From assembly GCF_028736175.1 (NCBI RefSeq), contig NZ_CP117880.1:3348001-3412000 (forward strand): a stretch of DNA of 64,000 nt, written 5' to 3'. The notes beneath the pieces were generated by a model, which made no database searches, had not been told where the DNA came from, and was given only the letters and a program-made list of their open reading frames with translations. Below are positions 55,433 through 64,000 of the stretch, in pieces. Position 1 is the first letter of the stretch. The number at the start of each line of letters is the position of its first letter. Source of the stretch: Sphingobacterium oryzagri (GTDB lineage Bacteria > Bacteroidota > Bacteroidia > Sphingobacteriales > Sphingobacteriaceae). The translations under genes and the position numbers were made by a program.

Positions 55433-56839
55433 TTATTTGTGACTCGAACCGTAATCATCATACGTTCTTCTGTAATAATGCACACGAGAACCCGTGTAAG
55501 TATGATCTTCTAATGTACTGATCTTGGTGCTGGTACTGCAATTTTTAGGATGCTGTAGCAGGTAATGCATCCCCATTTGCAAGGCAAAAAGGGCTCCGAT
55601 AGCTAACCAAAGCTTTTGAAACTTCAATACATCCACGTAGTGGAGGGCATTTTCGCGCATTAATGCTGTCGCATGAGCGGGCGAAAAAAACAACCAACGA
55701 TAAACAAGTACCATAAGAACGAGCAAAACATAAATGACAATCAACGGCCAATAGCTGATGCCGCCAAACGTAAGCTTATAATCTTCAGCCAAAGCAAGAT
55801 TTGTTGAGGGTTGCATAGGTGCCGATGTTTCAAACACCAGATGATAGCTGCCGGGCGCAATCTTACAAAAGTCGGCCTCGACGCCACTTGCGTAGTTGAC
55901 ATCGTTAAAGAAATGTTGTATTTCTTTCGTTTGATAAACCTCATTTGTTTCTTCATTCACCAGCTTGATAGATAGTAAAATACCATTTTGATCCGATTCA
56001 GATATGCCTTTGAACCGCAGATTTTGCGGACGCTCGGAAGCTAAAACAAAAGACTCGCCCACAAATTGATTATGGCTAGCCTGGCTCGCAAACTTTTGAT
56101 CAAAACTAAACTCATAAGCGCGCATGTACGGCTTATGGGCAATATAGAAAGCAGCCCCTAATACCAGGACAATAACCAAACCGACCAGGTAAAGCTGTTT
56201 GGCTACCGCAAGCTTCCTTTCGACATATTGATAATTTGTTTGAAAAAGTTCATGGTAAGGTTGCCGGTCCCAGTACTCGCCATAATACACCTCTTCCCTA
56301 TCGCCAATTTGCTCACGGGAAATAAGCTTATCTTCATCATCCGATTGAATGTAAGTTGAAGTCGTTGATTCCGCTTCCAAATCTTCAAACACAAAACCTT
56401 CGGCATAGCACACCCGCTGGTGATCGGTATAGGTTAGCTTAAAACTGCGACTTTTATATCGTACATCTTTATCTGATCTAAACTTCATCGTCGGCCGTTC
56501 AACCTCCCGCAGCACACAGGCGTAATCATCACCATCGCTTAGGTACAGTGTTTGATTCTTTTGGGTAACACCGACATATTCATTGGAATAAACCCCAGAT
56601 TGATCGACGCGCTGAATCTTGGTTATAACGGTGTGATTTAGCTGATTAATAACCATTATTTCGCCAAGCGTAGCCCAAAGGACGTGATCGGGCTTGGGAA
56701 ATCTTTTGACAAACACCCAATCGGTCGGACCTTCCCCTTTAAAATAGCTATGGCAATTGCTACAAACGAAGCCCTGGTAGTCGCGCACGTTAACTGCGAA
56801 GCTATGCGCATGGTTGCATTGCGGACATTGTATGTTCAT
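55433..56839 (-). CDS. DUF4178 membrane protein with N-terminal zinc ribbon
   Basis: 468 residues. An N-terminal zinc ribbon (CPQCNHAH, then CSNCHSYF, residues 4-32) is followed by DUF4178-like beta-rich sequence (~40-200: LGEIMVINQLNHTVITKIQR, YGEYWDRQPYHELFQTNYQYVE). Then come one membrane helix (~215-235), an extracytoplasmic beta domain (~240-350) and two or three more helices (~357-430). It lies 3 bp after speD and 18 bp before DUF350. The cytoplasmic zinc ribbon plus outer domain suggests a membrane sensor or scaffold. Function unknown. Confidence 0.8.
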   Translation of the reverse strand: MNIQCPQCNHAHSFAVNVRDYQGFVCSNCHSYFKGEGPTDWVFVKRFPKPDHVLWATLGEIMVINQLNHTVITKIQRVDQSGVYSNEYVGVTQKNQTLYLSDGDDYACVLREVERPTMKFRSDKDVRYKSRSFKLTYTDHQRVCYAEGFVFEDLEAESTTSTYIQSDDEDKLISREQIGDREEVYYGEYWDRQPYHELFQTNYQYVERKLAVAKQLYLVGLVIVLVLGAAFYIAHKPYMRAYEFSFDQKFASQASHNQFVGESFVLASERPQNLRFKGISESDQNGILLSIKLVNEETNEVYQTKEIQHFFNDVNYASGVEADFCKIAPGSYHLVFETSAPMQPSTNLALAEDYKLTFGGISYWPLIVIYVLLVLMVLVYRWLFFSPAHATALMRENALHYVDVLKFQKLWLAIGALFALQMGMHYLLQHPKNCSTSTKISTLEDHTYTGSRVHYYRRTYDDYGSSHK

Positions 56840-56842
56840 AGC

Positions 56843-57202
56843 TTAGCGATTAACGGTAATTTCCTTCAAGACGCTGGCCTGAAAGTAAGTTTTAAACTGA
56901 TCACTCAGCGCGCGTACTTTCGCTGTATTATCCCGAAGATAATTGCACAGGTAAATATCCAGCGTAAGTTGATTAAACTCTGGCCAGGTGTGTATACAAA
57001 TATGCGATTCCATGAGGCAGATGGCCGCTGTAAAACCAGCACCAGTAAACACATGACTGGATACGCCAACAACGGTCAATTGGTACTGTTCAATCGCGGA
57101 ATAGGCCATGGCCAAAAAAGCATCTATATCTGTTAAAAGTTTATCATCTTCAACCTGTAAAGTGAGCAGCTTGTGTGTGCCCGGGTTGTACTGCGTATTC
57201 AT
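56843..57202 (-). CDS. speD: S-adenosylmethionine decarboxylase proenzyme (SpeD/SpeH type)
   Basis: 119 residues, the short bacterial form. The self-cleavage Ser lies in LMESHICIHTWPEFN (Ser ~67), with the processing His five residues later and the catalytic Cys in LDIYLCNYLRD (~86). Maturation yields a pyruvoyl enzyme that makes decarboxylated SAM, the aminopropyl donor for the SpeE-like protein. First gene of the five-gene cassette. Confidence 0.93.
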   Translation of the reverse strand: MNTQYNPGTHKLLTLQVEDDKLLTDIDAFLAMAYSAIEQYQLTVVGVSSHVFTGAGFTAAICLMESHICIHTWPEFNQLTLDIYLCNYLRDNTAKVRALSDQFKTYFQASVLKEITVNR

Positions 57203-57370
57203 CTAGTTAATCAATCGGATTTATTTCAAAGATAGGAAATCTAGGCATGATGCGAAATTAAATCAAAAACAGTTTTACAAAAACAATTGCGAAAAGTCAT
57301 GGAAAACAAATCGCCATGCCCTCGCCGCTAAACACAAGGAGAAAAGCAATAAAAACCGTAGTTTTGTTTG

Positions 57371-57889
57371 ATGGGCATCAAGCAAACATGGGTAGACAGC
57401 TTACTGCGTAAACTCTATGATATTTCTCGGAAATTCGTCGATTTGAAGTTTTTCGATTTTCAAAAATTTAAATACCTCCTGCTCGGTTGCAGCAATGTTG
57501 GTCTCAGCTGGTTACTGTATTTTTTATGCTATAACTTCGTCGTACAAAAGCAGAATGTAAACATATTCTTGATTACCATCAGTCCGCACATCTTCTCGTT
57601 TATCGCTTCGTTTATCATCACTTTTTTTACCGGATTTTTTCTCAACTACCATTTCGTTTTTCAAAAAGAGCAGGGAGACAAACGCTTAAAGCGAAAACTG
57701 TTAAAGTACTTTCTATCCACGATGGGCTCTTTTCTAATCAACTACTTACTACTAAAATTGTTTGTAGAGCAACTGGGTTGGTATCCTACGCCTTCACAAA
57801 TGCTGGCAACTTGTATCGTAACAGTCTACAGCTACCTGGCACAACAAAAATTTACCTTTGCGGTGCGAACGAAAAAGACGAATACATAA
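57371..57889 (+). CDS. GtrA family membrane protein
   Basis: 172 residues with four membrane helices; the family pattern FKYLLLGCSNVGLSWLLYFLCY ... FFLNYHFVFQKEQ ... YSYLAQQKFTF is clear. GtrA proteins are thought to help flip polyprenyl-linked sugars or act in cell-surface glycan synthesis. The ATG at 57371 is chosen over a TTG at 57368. Divergent from speD. Confidence 0.88.
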   Translation: MGIKQTWVDSLLRKLYDISRKFVDLKFFDFQKFKYLLLGCSNVGLSWLLYFLCYNFVVQKQNVNIFLITISPHIFSFIASFIITFFTGFFLNYHFVFQKEQGDKRLKRKLLKYFLSTMGSFLINYLLLKLFVEQLGWYPTPSQMLATCIVTVYSYLAQQKFTFAVRTKKTNT

Positions 57890-57922
57890 GAGATAGCTTT
57901 TACTTTAAATAAACGAGCACAG

Positions 57923-58894
57923 ATGCCCCGAAAAATCCGATTATCTAAATCAATTTTGCTAGCGTTAGCTATCCCGACCATTTATGCGTTGTTGATCCGT
58001 GTACTTTTTGGTGTGAACAGCTGGGATCAGCTCTTTTCGGTGATGTCAGTAACGTTTTTATTTATTCTTCCTACCATTGTGGGATTTTTAACAATCTATC
58101 TCTCGCCACCTGCGGATGCCCTGAAAGTTGGTTACGCGCTTGTTGTGCCTTGGATTCCGATTTTTTTCTTTTTTATATTAACCATCCTGCTGCAGTTGGA
58201 GGGCTGGGCCTGTTGGCTCATGGCTTTACCTTTGTTTTTGGGGCTCGCATCTATTGGCGGACTCCTTGGGCGATCAGTAAAAAAACACAAAGCCAATGGC
58301 AAACTACAACTATCCATCGCCGTGCTACTTCCCTTCCTGTTTGCACCGCTTGAACAGCTGATCAACACCATACCCGCGACTTACGAAGTCTACACATACA
58401 TCGATATTGAGGCTCCCACAGCAACGATTTGGGATAACGTGGTAAGGGTGCGTGAAATTCCAGAACAGGAAGACACTGGCACGCTAAATAAGCTATTGGG
58501 ATTTCCTCGCCCTGTAAAAGCAGAACTTGATTTTGAAGGTGTAGGAGCCTATCGCGAGGCGATATTTACAAAAGGTCTTGTTTTTCAAGAAACGGTGACC
58601 GCTTACCGGCACCAGGAATTTATGCATTTTACGATTAAAGCGGATCCACAAGATATCCCATCAACCACGCTTGATGAACATGTACTTATTGGCGGTGCTT
58701 ATTTTGACGTACTTAACGGTAATTATCGATTGGAGAATCTTGGCGACAATAAGCATCGCCTGCATTTGTCTAGCCACTTCCAGCTGCATACAACATTTAA
58801 CTTCTACGCAGGTTGGTGGGCTAAATGGATTATGGCCGATATCCAAAACAATATTTTGCGGGTGGAAAAGCAACGGGCCGAAGTGTATGAGTAA
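57923..58894 (+). CDS. Membrane protein with C-terminal SRPBCC domain
   Basis: 323 residues. The first ~145 residues contain five hydrophobic helices (ILLALAIPTIYALLIRVLFG onward). The rest resembles the START/SRPBCC polyketide-cyclase-like fold (YTYIDIEAPTATIWDNVVRV, then LSSHFQLHTTFNFYAGWWAKWIMADIQNNIL). It probably binds a hydrophobic ligand at the membrane; no specific function is known. It follows gtrA by 33 bp on the same strand. Confidence 0.72.
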   Translation: MPRKIRLSKSILLALAIPTIYALLIRVLFGVNSWDQLFSVMSVTFLFILPTIVGFLTIYLSPPADALKVGYALVVPWIPIFFFFILTILLQLEGWACWLMALPLFLGLASIGGLLGRSVKKHKANGKLQLSIAVLLPFLFAPLEQLINTIPATYEVYTYIDIEAPTATIWDNVVRVREIPEQEDTGTLNKLLGFPRPVKAELDFEGVGAYREAIFTKGLVFQETVTAYRHQEFMHFTIKADPQDIPSTTLDEHVLIGGAYFDVLNGNYRLENLGDNKHRLHLSSHFQLHTTFNFYAGWWAKWIMADIQNNILRVEKQRAEVYE

Positions 58895-58972
58895 ATTTTT
58901 GAAAGCGTGATGCAGCAAGCATTTTATTTGTGCTTCAGCACCATGCATTCACCTCCTATCAAGCTGGTTATC

Positions 58973-58987
58973 AAAAAAAAAAAAAAA
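58973..58987. repeat. A15 homopolymer
   Basis: Fifteen consecutive A in the 230-bp gap between the SRPBCC gene and the small membrane protein gene; nothing else is recognised in that gap. Confidence 0.9.
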
Positions 58988-59125
58988 CAATAAGATAGCT
59001 TTTTAAAAATCACAATTATTTGATAAATTAGTTTCGCTATAGCGTAAAAAGAATCAACCACTTCAATCAGCCACTTAGAAAGGTTCATTTCTTTTTCAAC
59101 AGCAAAGAACAAACATCACTAAATT

Positions 59126-59326
59126 ATGAATAATATGTATCTAGCTTATCTTATTTATGTCCTTTATGTGGGCGTTATCTTCCTGGGCTTGTTCCTTGTT
59201 TACAAAATTATCGATCGTTGGGTTAAGGCTTCTCTATTGGCCAAACGCGAACGCACCGAAGTGCTTCGTGAGCAAAATGCCACATTAGAACGGATTGCCC
59301 AAACACTGTTGCAGAAGAACAGCTGA
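59126..59326 (+). CDS. Small membrane protein with coiled-coil tail
   Basis: 66 residues: one N-terminal membrane helix (LIYVLYVGVIFLGLFLVYKII) and a charged, helical cytoplasmic tail (AKRERTEVLREQNATLERIAQTLLQ). Supported by the clean helix-plus-tail layout and a terminator 28 bp after its stop. Function unknown. Confidence 0.65.
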   Translation: MNNMYLAYLIYVLYVGVIFLGLFLVYKIIDRWVKASLLAKRERTEVLREQNATLERIAQTLLQKNS

Positions 59327-59353
59327 TGCGAAAGCAGGAAGGGGATTTCTAAT

Positions 59354-59390
59354 AAAATCGACCTGAAGCATCGGGCTTCAGGTCGATTTT
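59354..59390. terminator. Bidirectional terminator
   Basis: A stem AAAATCGACCTGAAGC with its complement GCTTCAGGTCGATTTT around ATCGG, flanked by A- and T-rich ends, between the small membrane protein and the convergent dipeptidase gene. Confidence 0.85.
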
Positions 59391-59411
59391 GTAAACAAAT
59401 ACGGAACATAG

Positions 59412-60488
59412 CTATGCTTTCCAGGTTTTCTGCAAGAAAGAAAGCCAGTTGTTATGCATTATTCCTTCGATATCGGCGGGTGAGTAGCCTCTGCGCGCCA
59501 AGATATCGACAAGCAACTGCAAATCGGCAATGGTCTCCAGGTCATACGGACATTGTTCGCGACCAAAAGCACCATCAAGATCAGAACCGATACCAATGTG
59601 TTTGGCATTTCCAGCGAGCTGACAAATATGATCCAAATGATCCACTAAAACTTCCAGATTGCACCCCATATTTTGCGGTGTAGAAATACCACGCTTCCAA
59701 TTGGGCACCATCATCCAGGCGTCCAACGCGCCGCCAATAACGGCTCCGCGCGCGATCAAAGCACGAATCTGCTCGTCGCTATACTGCCGATTGTGATTGA
59801 CCAGCGACCGACAATTGTTGTGGCTTGCCCAGATAGCGCCATCGAAATGATCTAGCGCTTCCCAGAAACTATCGTCACAAAGATGCGTAGCGTCTAAGAT
59901 AACGCCAAGCTTTTCCATTTCGCGCAGCAAGGCTTTACCTTGCTCACCCATAAAACCGGTCGCATCGGTGCCTTGTGCATAACGCCCCGGACCATAATGT
60001 GCCGGCCCCACAGCGCGTAAACCAGCTGCATAAGCCTCGTGCAGATGATCGAGCGTCACCAAAGAATCTGCTCCTTCTAAACTCAAGATATAACCAATAG
60101 GCTTTGGGCTATCGACGATTTCCTCGTCTTTCCACAGCGCGATGTGCTTATTGAGTGTGTCCACATTGTTGATTTGCACCATCTCACCCTTCTTTTCCAT
60201 CGCCTTATACCAAGCCAATTGTCCTTGTGTTTGTGCCCACGCCTGCTCGGGCGAGTGCCAACCGGGCAGTGTATTGCCGGGCGCAACATAACGCGCGATC
60301 TGCGTGGCCACGACCAGCCCAACCTTTCCGCGTCGCAGATCAGGCAGCGAAACAACGGCTTTCGCACGATCGGGCTTATCAGTTAAACCAGATTCACGTG
60401 CGTTAATTACTTGAACAGTTTGTGTTAAATCACGATTCCATTCCAAAGCATTCATGCTGAGGTCAAGATGTGCATCAATAATAAACAT
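59412..60488 (-). CDS. M19 (membrane-type) dipeptidase
   Basis: 358 residues of the renal-dipeptidase family: zinc ligands in IIDAHLDLS (HxD, start), the bridging Glu in ILSLEGADS (~134), His in LDATHLCDDSF (~197) and ASHNNCRSL (~219), Asp in GIGSDLDGAFGREQCPYD (~300). No signal peptide, so likely cytoplasmic. It may cleave dipeptides, including D-residue ones. Last gene of the GH20-GntP-RidA-dipeptidase run; 11 bp after RidA. Confidence 0.92.
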   Translation of the reverse strand: MFIIDAHLDLSMNALEWNRDLTQTVQVINARESGLTDKPDRAKAVVSLPDLRRGKVGLVVATQIARYVAPGNTLPGWHSPEQAWAQTQGQLAWYKAMEKKGEMVQINNVDTLNKHIALWKDEEIVDSPKPIGYILSLEGADSLVTLDHLHEAYAAGLRAVGPAHYGPGRYAQGTDATGFMGEQGKALLREMEKLGVILDATHLCDDSFWEALDHFDGAIWASHNNCRSLVNHNRQYSDEQIRALIARGAVIGGALDAWMMVPNWKRGISTPQNMGCNLEVLVDHLDHICQLAGNAKHIGIGSDLDGAFGREQCPYDLETIADLQLLVDILARRGYSPADIEGIMHNNWLSFLQKTWKA

Positions 60489-60499
60489 AAGTTGGAATG

Positions 60500-60970
60500 T
60501 TAAACCAGTTCAAACAAGGCTTCTACCTCTACCGGAATGTTGTCCGGAAGACTACCCATGCCGACCGCACTGCGCACACCGATTCCATTTTCTTCACCCC
60601 ATACCTGCGCAAACAATTCGCTACAACCATTGATGATAAACGGGTGTCTTTCGAAATCTGCCGTGCAATTAACCATACCCAACACCTTGATAACGCGTTT
60701 CACGGCACTTAAACTGCCCAGGTTGGTTTTGATCGTAGACAGCATAGTCAACCCCACCTGTTGTGCTGCTAGCTTTCCTTGCTCTTGATCAAATTCTTCG
60801 CCGATACGACCAATAATCAAGCTTTTATCATCTTGCACCGGACCGTGACCAGAAAGATAAAGGTATTTGCCATCAATAAGGTAGGGTTTGTATACGCCCA
60901 ATGGTGCTGGTGCCGGCGGCAAAGACAAGCCTAATTGTTCAAAACGTTGATCTGCATTTAAATTTTCCAT
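60500..60970 (-). CDS. RidA family protein (YjgF/YER057c/UK114 type)
   Basis: 156 residues with the family core (YLYLSGHGPVQDDKSLIIGRIG, LAAQQVGLTMLSTIKTNLGSL, VKRVIKVLGMVNCTADFERHP). RidA proteins hydrolyse reactive imines from PLP enzymes acting on amino acids. The typical catalytic Arg position near 110 reads ADFERHP, so activity on imines is uncertain. Flanked by a transporter and a dipeptidase, a role in amino-acid or D-amino-acid salvage is inferred. Confidence 0.88.
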   Translation of the reverse strand: MENLNADQRFEQLGLSLPPAPAPLGVYKPYLIDGKYLYLSGHGPVQDDKSLIIGRIGEEFDQEQGKLAAQQVGLTMLSTIKTNLGSLSAVKRVIKVLGMVNCTADFERHPFIINGCSELFAQVWGEENGIGVRSAVGMGSLPDNIPVEVEALFELV

Positions 60971-60995
60971 AGTGTATTTACTAATTTGTATGTAT

Positions 60996-62312
60996 TTAAG
61001 TTAAAAAATAATTCATAATTAACACGCCGATAAGACCAATAAGCGCGACGAGCGACTCCATGACCGACCAACTGAGAAATGTATTTTTGACCGTAAGATT
61101 AAAGTATTCTTTAAACATCCAGAAACCAGCATCGTTGACATGCGAAAAGGCTAAACTGCCCGCGCCAATGGCCAATACCATGAGGTTTGGATTGGTGCCC
61201 GAATGTTCCATCAACGGTATCACCATGCTGGCTGTGGTCAGTCCTGCGACAGTAGCAGAACCTACACAAGCGCGGATTAAAGCAGCCATCAACCAGCCCA
61301 GTAGCAGCGGATCTACGGGTAAACCCTGCAAAAGATTGGCAATCTCCTTATCTACACCGGTAGCCGTTAAAATTTCTTTAAGTGCGCCTGATCCGGCGAT
61401 AATAAGTAAAATCGGCGTAACATCTTTCAAAGCTTCCACACAATATTGCATGAGCGTGTCCATACGTGTATGACGTGCCAGGCCAAGGGTCACCAACGCA
61501 TAACCAAAGGCGATCAACAAGACTACCGATGGCGCACCGAGAAATGACAATCCGGTCATTAGCGCAGGATGATGACCGAAAAGCATGTTGACCCCCGTTA
61601 CGAACAACAAGAGCAGCACGGGTAGCAGCGCTGTAAAAAAACTATTGAAAGTGCCCGGCAGCGCTTCCGGCGGCAAACTTTTTGCTGTAAACGTAGCCAA
61701 TGGCTCGCTCGGCATATTTTTGAGCAATCGCGAAAAAATGGGTCCTGCGAGAATAATCGCCGGAATAGCCAATGCAAATCCGTAAATCAAGGTAAGTCCC
61801 ATATCGGCATTAAACTGCACCACCAACGCGGCTGGTGAGGGATGCGGCGGCAGAAAACCATGCGTAACCGACAAAGCGGCTAGCATGGGTAAGCCAATAT
61901 ACACCGCTGGCAGTTTATACCGATAAACCACCGTAAAGATAAGCGGCACCATCAAAACGAAGCCAATACCGTAAAACAATGGGATACCGATAACGAAACC
62001 AATGCAAACCATGGCCCACTGCATATTTTTCTCGCCAAATAGTCGCATCATGACTTCCGCTATACGCTGTGCAGCGCCGCTTTCCGCAATAATTTTACCA
62101 AACATCGCCCCAAAAGTAATCAGAATGAGCAATCCGCCTAAAATATCGCCGATTCCTTTTTCGATGGCCGGCGCAATGCGGGTAGCGGGTAAACCCAATA
62201 ACAAGGCGGCCAAAATAGACACCAATAAGAAGGAAATAAAAGTATGCAGCCGTGCATAGCTGATTAATACTATCAGCAAGGCAATGCAACCAAAAAGAAG
62301 CAGTATCGTCAT
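60996..62312 (-). CDS. GntP family permease
   Basis: 438 residues with about 12 membrane helices, GntP-like (FGAMFGKIIAESGAAQRIAEVMMRLFGEKN, PHPSPAALVVQFNADMGLTLIYG, ACVGSATVAGLTTASMV, HVNDAGFWMFKEYFNLTVKNTFLSW). The family carries gluconate or related hydroxy acids with protons; here the neighbours suggest a sugar acid or amino-acid derivative rather than gluconate, but this is open. It starts 9 bp after the GH20 gene. Confidence 0.92.
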   Translation of the reverse strand: MTILLLFGCIALLIVLISYARLHTFISFLLVSILAALLLGLPATRIAPAIEKGIGDILGGLLILITFGAMFGKIIAESGAAQRIAEVMMRLFGEKNMQWAMVCIGFVIGIPLFYGIGFVLMVPLIFTVVYRYKLPAVYIGLPMLAALSVTHGFLPPHPSPAALVVQFNADMGLTLIYGFALAIPAIILAGPIFSRLLKNMPSEPLATFTAKSLPPEALPGTFNSFFTALLPVLLLLFVTGVNMLFGHHPALMTGLSFLGAPSVVLLIAFGYALVTLGLARHTRMDTLMQYCVEALKDVTPILLIIAGSGALKEILTATGVDKEIANLLQGLPVDPLLLGWLMAALIRACVGSATVAGLTTASMVIPLMEHSGTNPNLMVLAIGAGSLAFSHVNDAGFWMFKEYFNLTVKNTFLSWSVMESLVALIGLIGVLIMNYFLT

Positions 62313-62321
62313 CTCTTCACG

Positions 62322-64000
62322 TTAAAATATAGACAATTCATCGATCAGCAGCCAAGCCTTTCCGCCTGCGCCATAATAGCCATCCGGAATCTTCGCGGTG
62401 TTTATGGCTTTTATTTTTACAAAGCGTGCTTTGGAAGCGTTGAAGCGGACGTTAAAAGTACACAGGCCGTTTGCACCCTGAGGCTGTCCTTCAAACACGG
62501 GCTGATAAGCTGCCCCATCGCTCGACGTTAAAATATGGAATTTGGTAGGCAACCACATTTTTTGCCAGGCATAGTTTAGAAAATGTGTTTCCAGCCCAGA
62601 AACCGTTTGTACGCTGCCCAAATCTACTACGACTTCCAGATCGTTCCCTGAAGCGCCCAGCCAAGATCCGTCATTGTAGCGGTTTGTGCCTCGCTTTCCA
62701 TCGGTCAGCACCTGCGGATTCACTGCGTAATTACCCGCTGTTGCGCTCTGTAAGCTAACAGGCCTTCCCGTGCTTAAACTATAGTGCAGATTGCGCATAT
62801 GCAAACGGCCGACAGGCTTATCGCCACGAAAAGTTTGCGCAACTAAAGTGCATGACTGGCTAACAGGAATAGGCCCGGTGTAAGGCAAAAAATCTTCGCT
62901 ATCCGCATGGCTTACACGGTATCGAATCTGAAGAGCAGGATCTGCCGACTTAAGCCTGACGCTTAACATCCCCTTCCCGTCAGCAGCCACACTATCTTGC
63001 ACGTCAGCAAGAACATCTGCATAATGAATACCAGCCGCATCCAACAATGGATAATAATGTTGAACACGGTTTACAAACGCATTAAAATCTTTTTTCCCGG
63101 CAGCTGTCCAAGCTATTTCAGCAAGGGCCAATATGCGCGGAAAAAGCATATATTCGGCCTGATCGTTACTTGTTAAATATTCACTCCAAAGATTGGCCTG
63201 CACACCAATAATGTGTTTTGCTTCATCTGCCGTAAGCGACGCCGGTATGGGATCGTATGTATATATTTTTTCCAACGATGTATATCCGCCAGCCGCCAGC
63301 GGCTCTTCTGTTGCTAAAGATTGGTAGTAATCCAGGTATACATATTTTTCAGGACTCATGATCGCATCATGACCCGCTTTGGCAGCATGTATGCCCCCCT
63401 CCTCGCCCGTCCAGCTCATCACTGTAGCATCGGTGGCTAAGCCACCTTCCAAAATCTCATCCCAGCCAATTATGCGCTTTCCATGACGATTGACAACAGT
63501 TGCCATACGTTGCATAAAATAACTTTGTAAAGCAAACTCATCGGGGAGATGCTCGTCATGCATCCGCGCTTGACAGTGTGGGCAAACCCGCCATTTATCT
63601 TTTAAACACTCGTCGCCACCAATATGTATATACGGCCCGGGAAACAACGGGATAACTTCCGAAAGCACGTCTTCCAGAAATTGGAATGTCTCTTCCTTTC
63701 CTGCACAATACACATCGTCAAAAATCCCCCAAAACATCGCCGTTTCATAAGGCCCACCGGTGCAGCCCAACTGCGGATAAGCCGCTAATGCTGCGCGCGC
63801 ATGGCCCGGCATTTCAATCTCGGGAATAACTGTAATTTGTTTGGTTCGTGCGTAAGCCACAAGCTCCTTCACCTGTGCTTGTGTGTAGTGACCACCATAG
63901 CGTTGGCCATCAAATCGATGCGGCAATTCTTTTTTATGACCGATCAACGTTTCCTTACGAAAAGCAGCGACCTTTTGCAATTCCGGATATTTTTTAATCT
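62322..64000 (-). CDS. GH20 beta-N-acetylhexosaminidase, 5' end outside window
   Basis: The frame is open to the window edge (IKKYPELQKVAAFRKETLIG...), so the N-terminal signal and first domain are missing. The catalytic TIM barrel is present: VIPEIEMPGHARAALAAYP and the Asp-Glu pair in YIHIGGDECLKDKWRVCPHC, then WDEILEGGLATDATVMSW. A C-terminal region of ~200 residues has a chitobiase-like segment (PYTGPIPVSQSCTLVAQTFRG) and a galactose-binding-like domain (VVDLGSVQTVSGLETHFL). It releases GlcNAc or GalNAc from glycoconjugates or cell-wall material. Confidence 0.93.
   Translation of the reverse strand, partial: IKKYPELQKVAAFRKETLIGHKKELPHRFDGQRYGGHYTQAQVKELVAYARTKQITVIPEIEMPGHARAALAAYPQLGCTGGPYETAMFWGIFDDVYCAGKEETFQFLEDVLSEVIPLFPGPYIHIGGDECLKDKWRVCPHCQARMHDEHLPDEFALQSYFMQRMATVVNRHGKRIIGWDEILEGGLATDATVMSWTGEEGGIHAAKAGHDAIMSPEKYVYLDYYQSLATEEPLAAGGYTSLEKIYTYDPIPASLTADEAKHIIGVQANLWSEYLTSNDQAEYMLFPRILALAEIAWTAAGKKDFNAFVNRVQHYYPLLDAAGIHYADVLADVQDSVAADGKGMLSVRLKSADPALQIRYRVSHADSEDFLPYTGPIPVSQSCTLVAQTFRGDKPVGRLHMRNLHYSLSTGRPVSLQSATAGNYAVNPQVLTDGKRGTNRYNDGSWLGASGNDLEVVVDLGSVQTVSGLETHFLNYAWQKMWLPTKFHILTSSDGAAYQPVFEGQPQGANGLCTFNVRFNASKARFVKIKAINTAKIPDGYYGAGGKAWLLIDELSIF

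Overview
The window looks like chromosomal DNA of a Bacteroidota bacterium, most likely Sphingobacteriaceae (Sphingobacterium/Pedobacter relatives). The basis is: a SusC/SusD polysaccharide-utilization locus, a Y_Y_Y propeller regulator, an ISL3-family element of the two-ORF ISAon1 type, Tat-exported and lipobox-bearing enzymes, weak Shine-Dalgarno sequences, and promoters of the Bacteroidota form TTTG-N19-TAnnTTTG (seen best in front of tRNA-Arg and tRNA-Ser). The species is not identified.

Layout. 1-9414: a near-complete thiamine locus in two transcription blocks, (thiS)-thiC-tenI-like-thiE-thiG-thiH-thiF-like, then an unknown 132-residue gene, then a promoter plus TPP riboswitch driving thiM-thiE2-thiD-tenA. 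9441-10580: secreted lipase. 10797-12026: gene-free mosaic of hairpin repeats. 12178-14953: OmpA-like lipoprotein and a large glycoamylase-type secreted enzyme. 15137-15299: tRNA-Gly and tRNA-Leu. 15372-20182: an IS graveyard. It holds a dead IS copy whose centre is 34 perfectly phased 21-bp repeats, a secreted hypothetical protein, a wrecked AbiEii-type toxin gene, an antitoxin-type HTH gene split by an intact IS (24-bp inverted repeats, 8-bp target duplication) and a third IS scrap. 20301-21630: tandem tRNA-Ser-tail repeats, tRNA-Ser, YceI, tRNA-Arg. 21933-22748: ispE. 22849-36047: a PUL (regulator, SusC, SusD, GH144-like, GH43-like, GH3), best read as beta-1,2-glucan use. 36514-39267: topoisomerase IV subunit A. 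39534-45790: msrA, Tat-type asparaginase, an NlpC/P60 peptidase plus dipeptide epimerase pair, AraC regulator, extradiol dioxygenase. 45883-51538: xylose operon (symporter, xylA, xylB) with a divergent LacI regulator and a perfect LacI-type operator. 51630-57202: a tightly packed membrane polyamine cassette (SpeD, DUF4178, DUF350, membrane-anchored SpeE, Tat flavoprotein) followed by a DUF1398 gene. 57371-59326: GtrA, SRPBCC membrane protein, small membrane protein. 59412-64000: M19 dipeptidase, RidA, GntP transporter and a GH20 hexosaminidase cut by the window edge.

How they work together. ThiC and ThiD supply the pyrimidine, ThiS/F/G/H the thiazole, ThiE joins them, and ThiM/TenA salvage precursors. 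The PUL imports and depolymerizes a glucan. The xyl operon imports xylose and converts it to xylulose-5-phosphate. NlpC/P60-epimerase and GH20-GntP-RidA-dipeptidase look like cell-wall or peptide salvage.

The strongest candidates for undescribed biology are the SpeD-DUF4178-DUF350-SpeE-flavoprotein cassette, the 21-bp phased palindrome array, and the mosaic repeat whose central stem differs in sequence between copies yet stays perfectly paired.
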